64,000 bases of DNA from Rossellomorea aquimaris (GTDB lineage: Bacteria > Bacillota > Bacilli > Bacillales > Bacillaceae_B): contig NZ_MINN01000117.1 of assembly GCF_001877785.1 (NCBI RefSeq), forward strand, positions 62,001 to 126,000. The letters run 5' to 3'. Both the position numbers and the translations under genes were made by a program. How positions within the stretch are numbered: the stretch's first letter is position 1; each line of letters starts with the position of its first letter. Below, piece by piece: positions 53,385-62,045 of this stretch. Below the pieces are notes generated by a model. That model ran no database searches, was not told the origin of the DNA, and was given only the letters and a program-made list of their open reading frames with translations.

Positions 53385-53456
53385 TCAAATTCCCTTCTCT
53401 CTAATAAAGATAGTATGTAAATTTGGTGATAAGTATCTTATGATCATCTCAGATCA

Positions 53457-53677
53457 GCGATTGATTGGAGTTCAAGACGAAGACTCCTAACCGAATGCGG
53501 AAGGGCTTTGAAGAGAGGCGTGTGGCATAAGACGGATCGTCCACGAACACTTTGCCTTCTTGGTCGGTTTGGCTTATGACATGTGCCTCTAACCCCTGCA
53601 GCTGGACAGTTCCACTTAACGGAGGAGGCTCACCAACCGCCCGCGGAAAGCGAAGTATTGACGGAAATCAAAAGCGC
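53457..53677. repeat. Hairpin element A, copy 5 (inverted, decayed, with element B)
   Basis: This copy has the opposite orientation: GATTGGAGTTCAAGACGAAGACTCC at the left, then a decayed element B (about 53497-53609, GCGGAAGGGCTTTGA to CAGCTGGACAG). GGAGGAGGCTCACC and CCGCGGAAAGCGAAG follow. The outer stem no longer pairs well. The rest of the 493-bp gap is AT-rich and should hold the promoter of the nucleotidase gene. Confidence 0.82.
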
Positions 53678-53880
53678 TTAAAATGCAATTTAATAGCTAA
53701 ATAGATGTTATACTATATAGTTTCAATCCTATCTTATTTTCACCCGTAAAGGTAGCCCCTATTTACACTGTAAATTTACAAACAATTACAAAAACACTAC
53801 TTTTCAACCATTCTATTTTTACACCTAAATGCTACTATGTAAGTGTTTGCAACTTAATACATATTTTAGGGGAGATCATG

Positions 53881-55950
53881 ATGAAGAAGAACATGAAAAA
53901 AGCAGCCTCTGCCGCTCTAGCCTTAGGACTTATTATCCCTGCAGCCGCTCCTTCCATTACGTACGCAGATGTAATGGATCTGGATGTTGTGAAGCTTCGC
54001 ATCCTGGAAACGACTGATATCCACGTTAACCTTGCCAATTATGATTATTATCAGGATAAAGAAACAAACAGCTATGGGCTTGTAAAAACAGCCACCCTCA
54101 TTAAAAACGCACGTGAAGAAGCGGCCAACAGCCTTCTGTTCGACAATGGCGATCTGCTCCAGGGGAATCCGCTTGGTGATTATATTGCAAAAGTGGATCC
54201 TCTGCAGGACGGGGAAACTCACCCTGTATACAAAGCGATGAACCTGCTCGATTATGATGCAGCAAACATCGGAAATCATGAGTTCAACTACGGTCTGGAC
54301 TTTCTCGGAAAGTCATTGAAAGGTTCCAACTTCCCTTATGTCAATGCGAATGTATACAAAGATGACGGCGACAGTGATCCGGCCAACGACGAAAACTATT
54401 TTAATCCTTATACAATCCTTGATAAGGAAGTGGTCGATGAAGACGGTGAAAAACACACTTTGAAGGTTGGCGTCATCGGATTCACTCCTCCGCAGATCAT
54501 GCAGTGGGACAAGGCAAACCTCGAAGGAAAAGTGATCACAAAAGATATCGTAGAGACGGCAAATAAATTCATCCCTCAGATGAAGGAAGAAGGCGCGGAT
54601 ATCATCGTCGCCATCCCTCACTCCGGTATCGGCAGCGTCACAGATGAAGGCATGGAAGAGAACGCTACATATTCCCTGTCAAAAGTGGACGGCATCGATG
54701 CTATCCTTTTCGGCCATTCACACGGGGTTTTCCCATCTGAATCATATGCAGGGATTGAAGGTGTCGATACTGTGAAAGGCACGATCAATGGCACTGCATC
54801 CGTCATGCCGGGGTACTGGGGAAGCCATCTTGGCCTGGTTGATTTAGAACTTCAGCTTAAGGATGGGGAATGGTCTGTGGCCGATTCACAATCATCCACC
54901 CGCGGAATTGCAGATAAAGACGGCAATCCATTGGTCGAGCGTGACGAAGAAGTATTCGGCGCGATCGAAGAAGATCATAACCATACCATCGACTGGGTCA
55001 GAAGTGCGGTCGGTGAAACCGAAGCGCCGATCAACAGTTATTTTGCTCAGGTAAAAGACGATCCGTCCATCCAAATTGTGACGAATGCACAGAAATGGTA
55101 TGTAGAGAAATACATCCAGGGAACTGAATATGAAGGGCTCCCTGTCCTTTCCGCAGGTGCACCGTTCAAAGCGGGCACACGCGGGGACGCTTCCTATTAC
55201 ACCGATATCCCTGCAGGCGAACTTGCCATCAAGAACGTTGCAGACTTATATCTTTATCCCAATACGCTTCAAGCTGTGCTGATAGATGGCGCTCAGGTGA
55301 AAGAATGGCTCGAGATGTCAGCCGGTCAGTTCAATCAGATCGACACTGCAACGACCGAAGAGCAGCCGCTGGTTAATGGGGATTTCAGATCTTATAACTT
55401 TGATGTCATCGACGGGGTGACATATGAAATCGATGTCACTAAACCACTCCGTTACAATACGGACGGAAAATTGATCAATGAAGATTCTCACAGAATCAAG
55501 AATCTGAAATTTAACGGAAAAGCGATCGATCCCGATCAAAAATTCATCGTTGCGACGAATAACTACCGTGCAAGCGGCGGCGGGCACTTCCCTGGCATCG
55601 ATGGCTCGAATATCATCATCCAGTCACCCGACGAGAACCGCAATGTCATCATCGATTACATCATGGAAAAAGGGACCATAAACCCTGAGGCGGACGGCAA
55701 CTGGAATTTCGCTGCTATCAAAGATGATGTGAATGTCGTATTCCAAAGCTCACCTGATGCACAGAAATATATCCATGATTCCAGAACGTTTAAGTATCTT
55801 GGAACTGAAGACAGCGGTTTTGCCAAGTACTCCATCAAGTTCAAGCAAAGCGATGCCACCAATCCGGGACAGGAAAAAAAGGAGTCAAAAGGAAATTTCC
55901 TGACTAACTTCATTTCTTCCATGGCCAAGACGTTCAATTTTATCAAGTAA
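53881..55950 (+). CDS. Secreted 2',3'-cyclic-nucleotide phosphodiesterase / nucleotidase (CpdB-like)
   Basis: Two ATGs lie at 53878 and 53881; GGGGAG is 6 nt before the second, so I start there (689 residues). A signal peptide (KAASAALALGLIIPAAAPSITYA) precedes a metallophosphatase domain with TTDIHVNLANYDYY, DNGDLLQGN, GNHEFNYG and GHSHGVFP. A 5'-nucleotidase C-terminal domain follows (LSAGAPFKAGTRGD, NNYRASGGGHFPG). It would release phosphate and nucleosides from extracellular nucleotides. The polar tail (about the last 30 residues) has no LPXTG motif. Confidence 0.93.
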   Translation: MKKNMKKAASAALALGLIIPAAAPSITYADVMDLDVVKLRILETTDIHVNLANYDYYQDKETNSYGLVKTATLIKNAREEAANSLLFDNGDLLQGNPLGDYIAKVDPLQDGETHPVYKAMNLLDYDAANIGNHEFNYGLDFLGKSLKGSNFPYVNANVYKDDGDSDPANDENYFNPYTILDKEVVDEDGEKHTLKVGVIGFTPPQIMQWDKANLEGKVITKDIVETANKFIPQMKEEGADIIVAIPHSGIGSVTDEGMEENATYSLSKVDGIDAILFGHSHGVFPSESYAGIEGVDTVKGTINGTASVMPGYWGSHLGLVDLELQLKDGEWSVADSQSSTRGIADKDGNPLVERDEEVFGAIEEDHNHTIDWVRSAVGETEAPINSYFAQVKDDPSIQIVTNAQKWYVEKYIQGTEYEGLPVLSAGAPFKAGTRGDASYYTDIPAGELAIKNVADLYLYPNTLQAVLIDGAQVKEWLEMSAGQFNQIDTATTEEQPLVNGDFRSYNFDVIDGVTYEIDVTKPLRYNTDGKLINEDSHRIKNLKFNGKAIDPDQKFIVATNNYRASGGGHFPGIDGSNIIIQSPDENRNVIIDYIMEKGTINPEADGNWNFAAIKDDVNVVFQSSPDAQKYIHDSRTFKYLGTEDSGFAKYSIKFKQSDATNPGQEKKESKGNFLTNFISSMAKTFNFIK

Positions 55951-55955
55951 TCCCG

Positions 55956-55985
55956 GGGAACCCCCTTTTAAGGGGGTTCTTTTTC
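55956..55985 (+). terminator. Terminator of the nucleotidase gene
   Basis: GAACCCCC/GGGGGTTC followed by TTTTTC, 8 nt after the stop. Confidence 0.92.
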
Positions 55986-56122
55986 ATAGGTGCAGAAACA
56001 CTACCATTTTCGTGGTTTTGCAAACTGCCAGCCGAAACCATTTAACTTTAATGGGTTTTCATCATATAATGGGAGGGTAGAATTTATAACCAGAGAAAAA
56101 TATTTTATGGGACTGATCATGA

Positions 56123-57043
56123 ATGTACAATAAAGAAACTGTTTATAAAGAATTATTGAATGTGATGCATGAAGAGAATATCAAGCGGGATGAAATGCTG
56201 AGGGACCATCTTTATACAAAGCTCGGCGGGAAGGCGGATTTCTTCCTCACTCCGACAACGTATGAGGAAGTGCAGAACATCGTGAAGCTTGCCAACAAGG
56301 TGGACGTACCGTTCACACTTCTCGGGAACGGCTCCAATCTCATCGTCAAAGACGGCGGGATCCGCGGAATCGTGCTTCACCTGAAAAATTTCGATGATAT
56401 CAAGTCAAACGACCAGCAGATTGTGGCACAAAGCGGGGCAGCCATCATTGATGTTTCAAGACGTGCATTGGCTGAACGCCTGACCGGACTTGAATTTGCA
56501 TGCGGGATCCCTGGTACTGTCGGAGGGGCGTTATTCATGAATGCCGGCGCTTACGGCGGGGAAATCAAGGATGTACTCGACTACTGCTATGTTGTCGACC
56601 GTCACGGTGAGCTTGTCAAACGCACGGCTGCGGACCTGGAGCTGGATTACCGCCACAGCAATATTTCCGAAAATGGCGATATTGTGCTGGAGGCGACCTT
56701 CAGCTTAAAGCCGGGGGAATACGAGGATATCAAAGCCGTCATGGATGACCTTACGTATAAAAGGGAATCGAAGCAGCCGCTTGAATATCCATCCTGCGGA
56801 AGTGTATTCAAACGACCGCCTGGATACTTTGCAGGTAAACTGATCCAGGACAGCAGCCTGCAGGGGACGAACTTCGGCGGTGCCGAGGTTTCCACAAAGC
56901 ATGCCGGGTTCATCGTCAACAAGGACAATGCGACGGCGAAGGATTATATCTCACTGATAGAGCACGTGCAGAAGACGGTGAAAGAGAAGTTCGATGTGGA
57001 GCTGGAGCGTGAAGTACGCATCATCGGTGAGGATTTAGAATAA
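56123..57043 (+). CDS. murB: UDP-N-acetylenolpyruvoylglucosamine reductase MurB
   Basis: This 306-residue flavoenzyme has the FAD-binding segments [17 protein letters not shown] and [20 protein letters not shown], the active-site serine in [10 protein letters not shown] and the late Glu in a C-terminal REVRIIG tail. It makes UDP-MurNAc for the cell wall. It is the short, type IIb form common in Gram-positives. The Shine-Dalgarno is weak, so the start could be the downstream MHEEN codon. Confidence 0.93.
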   Translation: MYNKETVYKELLNVMHEENIKRDEMLRDHLYTKLGGKADFFLTPTTYEEVQNIVKLANKVDVPFTLLGNGSNLIVKDGGIRGIVLHLKNFDDIKSNDQQIVAQSGAAIIDVSRRALAERLTGLEFACGIPGTVGGALFMNAGAYGGEIKDVLDYCYVVDRHGELVKRTAADLELDYRHSNISENGDIVLEATFSLKPGEYEDIKAVMDDLTYKRESKQPLEYPSCGSVFKRPPGYFAGKLIQDSSLQGTNFGGAEVSTKHAGFIVNKDNATAKDYISLIEHVQKTVKEKFDVELEREVRIIGEDLE

Positions 57044-57051
57044 ATTCAGGG

Positions 57052-57081
57052 GGAGCTGCCAGTGTGCGGCTCCTTTTTACA
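57052..57081 (+). terminator. murB terminator
   Basis: GGAGCTGCC...GTGCGGCTCC followed by TTTTT, right after the stop. Confidence 0.88.
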
Positions 57082-57254
57082 TATAGGCTGTTTTCTAAAA
57101 AATTGCTGCTTTTCGTACAGCGGTTTGCGGCCTGAATTTAACTTCCTTTTCGAACTCCACTTCAAATAACAAAAGAACGGACAAGCCGAAAATACCCAGG
57201 TTCCGGTATTTTCTAGTGTTCAAAGCAACAAAATATGTAAAAAGAGCCTGCATA

Positions 57255-57292
57255 TAAAAAAACAGCCTAATTAAATTAGACTGCCTGAAGGT
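57255..57292 (-). terminator. Terminator after the 41-residue protein gene
   Basis: On the minus strand, CAGTCTAATT/AATTAGGCTG is followed by TTTTTTT. Convergent with the murB terminator. Confidence 0.7.
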
Positions 57293-57302
57293 TCCGCTGG
57301 CT

Positions 57303-57428
57303 TTATTTATTTTTTTGAACAGGTGCTGGCTTCGGTTTACGGAAGAGGCGGATGTTCGTGTTCTGAACCTGCTGGACTTTTGCATCGAATTCCATCATTT
57401 CGCGGGCCTTCACGTATAAAAGGGACAC
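57303..57428 (-). CDS. 41-residue protein with GTG start
   Basis: GTG at 57428 is 8 nt after AAAGGAGG and opens a frame to TAA at 57303. The product starts MSLLYVKAREMMEFDAKVQQ (with fMet) and ends in a basic, Pro-rich tail (FRKPKPAPVQKNK). It is soluble and helical at the start. A strong ribosome binding site and a terminator make it a convincing single-gene unit. No family is named with confidence. The bases between murB and this gene hold only terminators and AT-rich DNA. Confidence 0.7.
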   Translation of the reverse strand: MSLLYVKAREMMEFDAKVQQVQNTNIRLFRKPKPAPVQKNK

Positions 57429-57501
57429 AGCCTAGCCCTCCTTTTAAAAATGGTTAGTTGGTTTTTGTTTACCCAGGAATGAAACTTTAAAACTCAAAAG
57501 A

Positions 57502-57963
57502 TTAAAAATCATAGTCCCACAAAATCTTCCATTCTTCTTTCTCGCGTGCCACATAACAAATCTGGCTGATCGTCATCTCGCCAAACTGGCTGTCATACAG
57601 CAGATCCACCTTGGCGGACCTCACATCCTTGAACGCCGGTCCATCCTTGCTGAACTCAAAATCCTTTATTTCTTCTATGTCCCCCACTTCCACTTCAAAG
57701 GAATCCACTCCCATATGTCCTAGGAACACATGATTCTTCGTTTGAATATAAGATGCTTTCCCGAACTTCTTCTTCATTTCAGAATGAAAAAGCTCCCATG
57801 AATTCCCGAAGTCGCCTTTCTGCTCATAATCGTAAAATTCCTCAATGACCTGTTCAGGCGAGTCCCCCTCCCTGCTTCCAAGCACACTCACGAAAAGGAA
57901 GAGGAGAATCATGCCGACGACGCCCATAAGTAAAAGAGGAATCGGATTTTTCCTTCTCCGCAT
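57502..57963 (-). CDS. Membrane-anchored protein with an NTF2/DUF4878-like domain
   Basis: This 153-residue protein has a basic start (MRRRKN), one membrane helix (PLLLMGVVGMILLFLFVSVLG) and an extracellular domain beginning SPEQVIEEFYDYEQKGDFGNSWELFH. This resembles small NTF2-like lipoprotein domains (DUF4878 type). It ends in EEWKILWDYDF. The function is unknown and the family assignment tentative. Confidence 0.7.
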   Translation of the reverse strand: MRRRKNPIPLLLMGVVGMILLFLFVSVLGSREGDSPEQVIEEFYDYEQKGDFGNSWELFHSEMKKKFGKASYIQTKNHVFLGHMGVDSFEVEVGDIEEIKDFEFSKDGPAFKDVRSAKVDLLYDSQFGEMTISQICYVAREKEEWKILWDYDF

Positions 57964-58072
57964 CCCTTCACCCCTGTCTTGACCTTATACAACCATTTTT
58001 ATGTTGGACTGCCTACACGTATGTGGTATTCAGAGATTAAATAAAAAACCTCCCTGAAAATAATCAAGAAGG

Positions 58073-58207
58073 TTAGTCTGTTGTACAGTCAATTTCGTTT
58101 AAATCCCAGGCTGTAACGATTCCAAGGGGAGTTTCGCCGTCCCTGCCATTTTCAGTCATGATGACGGATTCGAGGCCCAGTTTTTTGCTGATGAAATTGA
58201 TTCATTT
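58073..58207 (-). pseudogene. Remnant of a CBS-like domain gene
   Basis: On the minus strand one frame reads NFISKKLGLESVIMTENG then LGIVTAWDLNEIDCTTD and stop at 58073. It looks like the C-terminal end of a CBS-type domain (GIVTAWDL is typical). No start or upstream part is present; the only nearby ATG is in another frame. I take it as the broken end of a lost gene. Confidence 0.4.
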
Positions 58208-58374
58208 CCTTTATAATTTGCTGCTCCACTTCCCATTCAGGTACTATTTGAAGAAATATTAATATTTTTATATTTAATAAGAAAAATAGCCCGTTATTCA
58301 GAAAAACAAGCTGTAAGCCCTTCTCAATACCCCAGAGATAAAATACAAGGAATACAGATTTATGTTTTAATAAA

Positions 58375-58440
58375 TTCAACGACAAATTACAATACCTGTT
58401 GACGGCACTTCCCTTTATGGGGAGTGCTCTTTTTATTGAT
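58375..58440. repeat. Direct repeat C, copy 1, with hairpin terminator
   Basis: TTCAACGACAAATTACAATACC, then TGTTGACGGCACTTCCC-TTTAT-GGGGAGTGC and a T tract on the plus strand. A near-identical copy lies at 59468-59535. Copy 1 begins downstream of the RNPP gene and overlaps its stop codon. Confidence 0.88.
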
Positions 58441-59341
58441 TGTCTCTTTCTTTTATCTTTGTCTGGATTTGCTCTTTCTTGTTCAAAATAAATGAATGGT
58501 AGCCGTGATTATTTCTCATTTCAAATATGATCATGGCCTTCTCTATATATGGCAGTGCTTCATCATATTTGCCTTCCTGGTCAAAATTGTGTCCAATATG
58601 ATAGTACAGCTCCCCGAGTCCCCAAAAGTGTTCTTCTTCTACGCACCACCGGATGCCTTCTTGACAATAGTTAGTCGATTCTGCATACTTTTCCGATCTG
58701 GTGAGTACCCTCGCAATATTATATAGCAGCCGGGTTTTGATCGATTTGTCGTTTAGAAGTTCAAGCGCTTTTAGTTCTTCCTGGACTTGTCCATAGATGG
58801 TCATCGATTTTTCCAGGCTGCCTAAATTAAACTCAAAGGAACCTAACGTCATCAGAATTTCAATTTCTCTTTCACTTCCAACTTTCTTGGGAGATGCCGT
58901 GAGCTTATACGCCTCTTTCAACAGTTCAATCGCTTTCGTATGATTTTTCTCAACTTCAAATATATAAATACTTTTATGCCATAAGAGCATCTGAAGATTG
59001 GCGGGATCCTTGTAAAAGAGGGGATTGTTTTCCTCCACTTTTACCACATCCATCATTTCGCTGTATTTCAATTTTATTCTCAGGTTCCTTAACTGGCGTT
59101 CGACTTCTTTGATATAGTCCAATCTCGGAGTCGAACCAATCTCAAAGAAATAATTGACGTCCACGCCCAGTTTCTTGGATATTTGATAGAGAGTTGCAGC
59201 ACTTGGATAGATATCCCCTTTTTCAATCCGGCTGATCAACGCCTGAGTACATATATCCTCTGATAACTCTCCTTGCGTGAGTCCAACCTCTTTCCTGAGC
59301 TCCCTGATTTTTTTTCCAATGGCTGAATAGTCCAAGTCCAT
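58433..59341 (-). CDS. RNPP-type transcriptional regulator (HTH plus TPR)
   Basis: This 302-residue protein has an XRE helix-turn-helix (about 8-62, IGKKIRELRKEVGLTQGELSE) and then five to six tetratricopeptide-like repeats to the C-terminus. This is the layout of PlcR/NprR/Rgg peptide-sensing regulators. GGAGGG lies directly against the ATG at 59341; the TTG two codons later is better spaced and may be the real start. No peptide pheromone gene was found next to it. It is flanked by direct repeat C. Confidence 0.85.
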   Translation of the reverse strand: MDLDYSAIGKKIRELRKEVGLTQGELSEDICTQALISRIEKGDIYPSAATLYQISKKLGVDVNYFFEIGSTPRLDYIKEVERQLRNLRIKLKYSEMMDVVKVEENNPLFYKDPANLQMLLWHKSIYIFEVEKNHTKAIELLKEAYKLTASPKKVGSEREIEILMTLGSFEFNLGSLEKSMTIYGQVQEELKALELLNDKSIKTRLLYNIARVLTRSEKYAESTNYCQEGIRWCVEEEHFWGLGELYYHIGHNFDQEGKYDEALPYIEKAMIIFEMRNNHGYHSFILNKKEQIQTKIKERDNQ

Positions 59342-59467
59342 CCCTCCATTACCAGAATATTAATATCTTTATATTTTAACAGATATCGCCCCAAAACATT
59401 TCAATTACACAGGTATTTTTCCGGAATATCGCACGAGAATGAAGTTACACGTATTTCTATCCTGTGT

Positions 59468-59535
59468 TTTAATAGACTCAACGACAAATTACAATACCTG
59501 TTGACGGCACTTCTCTTTATGGGAAGTGTCCTTTT
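59468..59535. repeat. Direct repeat C, copy 2, with hairpin terminator
   Basis: CTCAACGACAAATTACAATACC, then TGTTGACGGCACTTCTC-TTTAT-GGGAAGTGTCC and a T tract. It lies just downstream of the NERD gene. The two copies are about 90% identical and about 1.09 kb apart in direct orientation, enclosing the RNPP gene. Confidence 0.88.
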
Positions 59536-59542
59536 TTATTGC

Positions 59543-60289
59543 TCAAACATTAAACCTGCACTTCGGAAAATTGCTGCATCCTTTGAATGTGCTACCATTC
59601 TTTTTTGATGTGCGGTCAACGATCTGACCCCCGCATTTCGGGCATATCCCTTTATTCACTTGCTCCTTCTTTTGCTCTTGCTCTTTTCTTACCCTCCCTT
59701 TATGTTCTTTGCTTGCCCCTTTGTAAGTAAGCTCTTTACTCTGCAGCCTTAGTCCGATTCCTTTCATATGAAAATCACTGATGATCATCTCTTTATGATT
59801 CTCAATTAATAACAGAAGCTGTTTGATAGAAACGACATATGTATTTGGAGAATTCACCTCTACTCCTTTTATCACGGCCCTTGACCCAAATACTACAACA
59901 TTATAATACGGGATGTTTTTTTGTTCACCAAGGATATGTTCGATTGCCTTAATATGCCCATAATTTTGATGAAGAGGGTTGTTAAACTTCTGTTTTCTCC
60001 GATAAATGGTCTGTGTCCATTGTCTGCTTCGCTCATTTCCGAATATCCAACCTTTGTAATTCTTTGTTTCGATTACGAAGATTCCGGCCCGCGACACTAC
60101 GATATGATCAATCTGGGTGGTACCCCCATTCCTTGAAGGCAATAGTGTATCATGAAATATCTTATATTTTTCTGTATCCAGCTTTCTCAAATAGTGTCTT
60201 ACTTCTCCTTCTCCAATACTCCCTTTCACTGCAGGACTGGTAAGTAGTACAGCTCCGATTAATAAAGTAATAAATAATATGATTCCCAT
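59543..60289 (-). CDS. NERD-domain protein with topoisomerase-type zinc finger
   Basis: This 248-residue protein has an N-terminal membrane helix (IILFITLLIGAVLLTSPAV) and a NERD nuclease-related domain (SIGEGEVRHYLRKL, TQIDHIVVSRAGIFVIETKNYKG). A charged linker and a C-terminal C4 zinc ribbon (CPKCGG...FKGCSNFPKC) follow. NERD resembles restriction-type nucleases, with D..E.K in IDH...VIETKNY. AAGGAG lies 8 nt before ATG. The role is unknown; DNA processing at the membrane is a guess. Confidence 0.88.
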   Translation of the reverse strand: MGIILFITLLIGAVLLTSPAVKGSIGEGEVRHYLRKLDTEKYKIFHDTLLPSRNGGTTQIDHIVVSRAGIFVIETKNYKGWIFGNERSRQWTQTIYRRKQKFNNPLHQNYGHIKAIEHILGEQKNIPYYNVVVFGSRAVIKGVEVNSPNTYVVSIKQLLLLIENHKEMIISDFHMKGIGLRLQSKELTYKGASKEHKGRVRKEQEQKKEQVNKGICPKCGGQIVDRTSKKNGSTFKGCSNFPKCRFNV

Positions 60290-60489
60290 GTCTCTACTCC
60301 TTATTAAATTAAAGTAAACTCATAGTATTAATAGTATCATTACATGAAAAATTTACCATTATATTTATAATAGATTAGACTTCCATAAAATAAGTGAGGA
60401 ACGTATGGAAGATGAGGCAATGGATTGGCAGGGAAACCCTTCTTACTTTCGGCTGAGTGCCATTATTGAAGATGATACAAGGGATAATC

Positions 60490-60579
60490 ATGCAGCGAAG
60501 AGCTTATGAAGGAGTTTGGGGCGTACCTGGAGTATTGATTGTAATTGCCGAGGCATTTGAAGAAAGTGTCAAACGGTAA
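60490..60579 (+). CDS. Possible 29-residue open frame
   Basis: ATG at 60490 follows AAGGG by 6 nt and the frame runs to TAA 60577-60579, reading MQRRAYEGVWGVPGVLIVIAEAF and an EESVKR end. It could be the tail of a decayed gene. The rest of 60290-60650 shows no clear gene. Weak evidence. Confidence 0.25.
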   Translation: MQRRAYEGVWGVPGVLIVIAEAFEESVKR

Positions 60580-60653
60580 TCTCTTTTCACTGAATAAAAG
60601 AACCTTCCAACAGTAAAGCAGGCAGAAAAGGAAATATTAATATTTATTAGTGT

Positions 60654-60766
60654 GGTGCCTGGCACAGATGAGTAAGTTTGTGCCTGGCACCAATTCGGGT
60701 TTCTGCGCCTGGCACAAATCAGTCCTTTTGTTCCTGGCACAATAAGGCTGTTTTGTGCCAGGAACC
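60654..60766. repeat. 25-bp-phased palindrome array 8 (5 units)
   Basis: Units start at 60654, 60679, 60704, 60729 and 60754, all steps exactly 25 bp: GGTGCCTGGCACA, TGTGCCTGGCACC, TGCGCCTGGCACA, TGTTCCTGGCACA, TGTGCCAGGAACC. The first begins GG and the last ends CC, as in array 7. It lies just outside the ppaC terminator. Confidence 0.93.
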
Positions 60767-60783
60767 CCCAATTTAACTATTAT

Positions 60784-60826
60784 GATCCGAAAAAAAAGAA
60801 GCAGCCTGAAAAGACCGCTTCCTCCA
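60784..60826 (-). terminator. ppaC terminator
   Basis: On the minus strand, GAAGCGGTC/GGCTGCTTC-type stem followed by TTTTTTTT. Confidence 0.75.
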
Positions 60827-60833
60827 AAAAATA

Positions 60834-61760
60834 TTACTTAATCGCATCCGTCAATACAGGCACGATTTGCTTCTTACGAGAAACAACGCCTTTCAACACA
60901 GCTGTGTTGTTTTCAAGCTTCACGTTGAACGCCTTCTCTACTTCTGCCTGTTTGCTTCCAAGTGCCAAAGCAGTCGAGTCGTTTTCAAGGATATCCGTCA
61001 CGACCAATAGGAATAGGTCCAATCCTTTTTCCTTGATCAGAGTTTCCATCGCCGCTTCAAGCTCTGCCTGGCGTCCAAGTACATCGTTCGTATCCACAAC
61101 GTTTACTTGTGCAACTTCCACTTTCGCCGTACCCATGGAGAATTCTTTTGCATCAAGGGTAACAAGCTCTGCGATTGACTTCGAGCTCATGTCCGCTCCT
61201 GCTTTCAGCATTTCAAGGCCGTATTCCTGAGCGTCCACGCCTGCGATTTCCGCAAGTTCCTTCGCAGCTTCTACATCTTCATCCGTGCAAGTCGGTGATT
61301 TGAACAGCAGTGAATCAGAGATGATCGCAGACAGCATCAATCCGGCCATTTGCTTTGTTACTTCAACGCCTTTTTCTTTGTAGATTTTGTTCAAGATCGT
61401 TGCCGTACATCCGACCGGCTCTGCGCGGTAATACAACGGATCCGCTGTTTCGAAGTTCGCGATGCGGTGGTGGTCGATGACTTCAAGCACCCGCACGTCT
61501 TCGATGTCACTCGCACTTTGCTGACGCTCGTTGTGGTCGACAAGGATGACCGTATCCGCTTCGTTTGCAACCGTCTCAACAAGACGCGGCGCCTCTACCT
61601 TGAAATAGTCAAGTGCATATTGAGTTTCACCGTTCACTTCACCAAGACGAACCGGCTCAACGTCCATACCGATTTTTGATTTCAAGTCAGCATACACAAG
61701 CGCTGACGTGATCGTATCCGTATCAGGATTCTTGTGACCGAAAATAAGTGTTTTACTCAT
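60834..61760 (-). CDS. ppaC: Manganese-dependent inorganic pyrophosphatase
   Basis: The start at 61760 ([17 protein letters not shown]) is 7 nt after AAGGAG; an ATG two codons earlier is too close. 308 residues. DHH-family motifs are [17 protein letters not shown], and [10 protein letters not shown], with the C-terminal substrate signature SRKKQIVP. It hydrolyses pyrophosphate (family II enzyme). Confidence 0.96.
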   Translation of the reverse strand: MSKTLIFGHKNPDTDTITSALVYADLKSKIGMDVEPVRLGEVNGETQYALDYFKVEAPRLVETVANEADTVILVDHNERQQSASDIEDVRVLEVIDHHRIANFETADPLYYRAEPVGCTATILNKIYKEKGVEVTKQMAGLMLSAIISDSLLFKSPTCTDEDVEAAKELAEIAGVDAQEYGLEMLKAGADMSSKSIAELVTLDAKEFSMGTAKVEVAQVNVVDTNDVLGRQAELEAAMETLIKEKGLDLFLLVVTDILENDSTALALGSKQAEVEKAFNVKLENNTAVLKGVVSRKKQIVPVLTDAIK

Positions 61761-62002
61761 GATCATTCTCCTTACTCTATGTATTTTAATGATAGAATTT
61801 CACTCTTTACATTTTCTTATAGTACCATATTTCACAGCCGTTTTCGTCAGTTTGTTTATTTTTGAAGCCAAGAAAATTGCGGTAATGGTACATGTTTTAT
61901 CTTATTGGAAATCGGTGTGAAAGACAAATAAAAGGAAGGAATTTACCAGATGGGAAAGCGGCTGTATTTTTCCAAACCGTTAAATTGATTTCTCCACTAT
62001 AA

Positions 62003-62034
62003 ATCCCGCCATTTGATATTATGGCGGGATGTTA
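62003..62034 (-). terminator. Terminator of the reductase-like gene
   Basis: ATCCCGCCAT/ATGGCGGGAT stem, with only a short T run on the minus strand. Confidence 0.65.
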
Positions 62035-62045
62035 TTTTGTCTTAT

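Noticed and set aside
57095..57385. A 96-codon minus-strand frame
   Set aside because: It overlaps the small GTG gene out of frame and runs through its terminator, with no ribosome binding site.
61961..61999. Tiny plus-strand frame MGKRLYFSKPLN with AAGGAAGG upstream
   Set aside because: Only 12 codons and no downstream gene on that strand; chance is likely.
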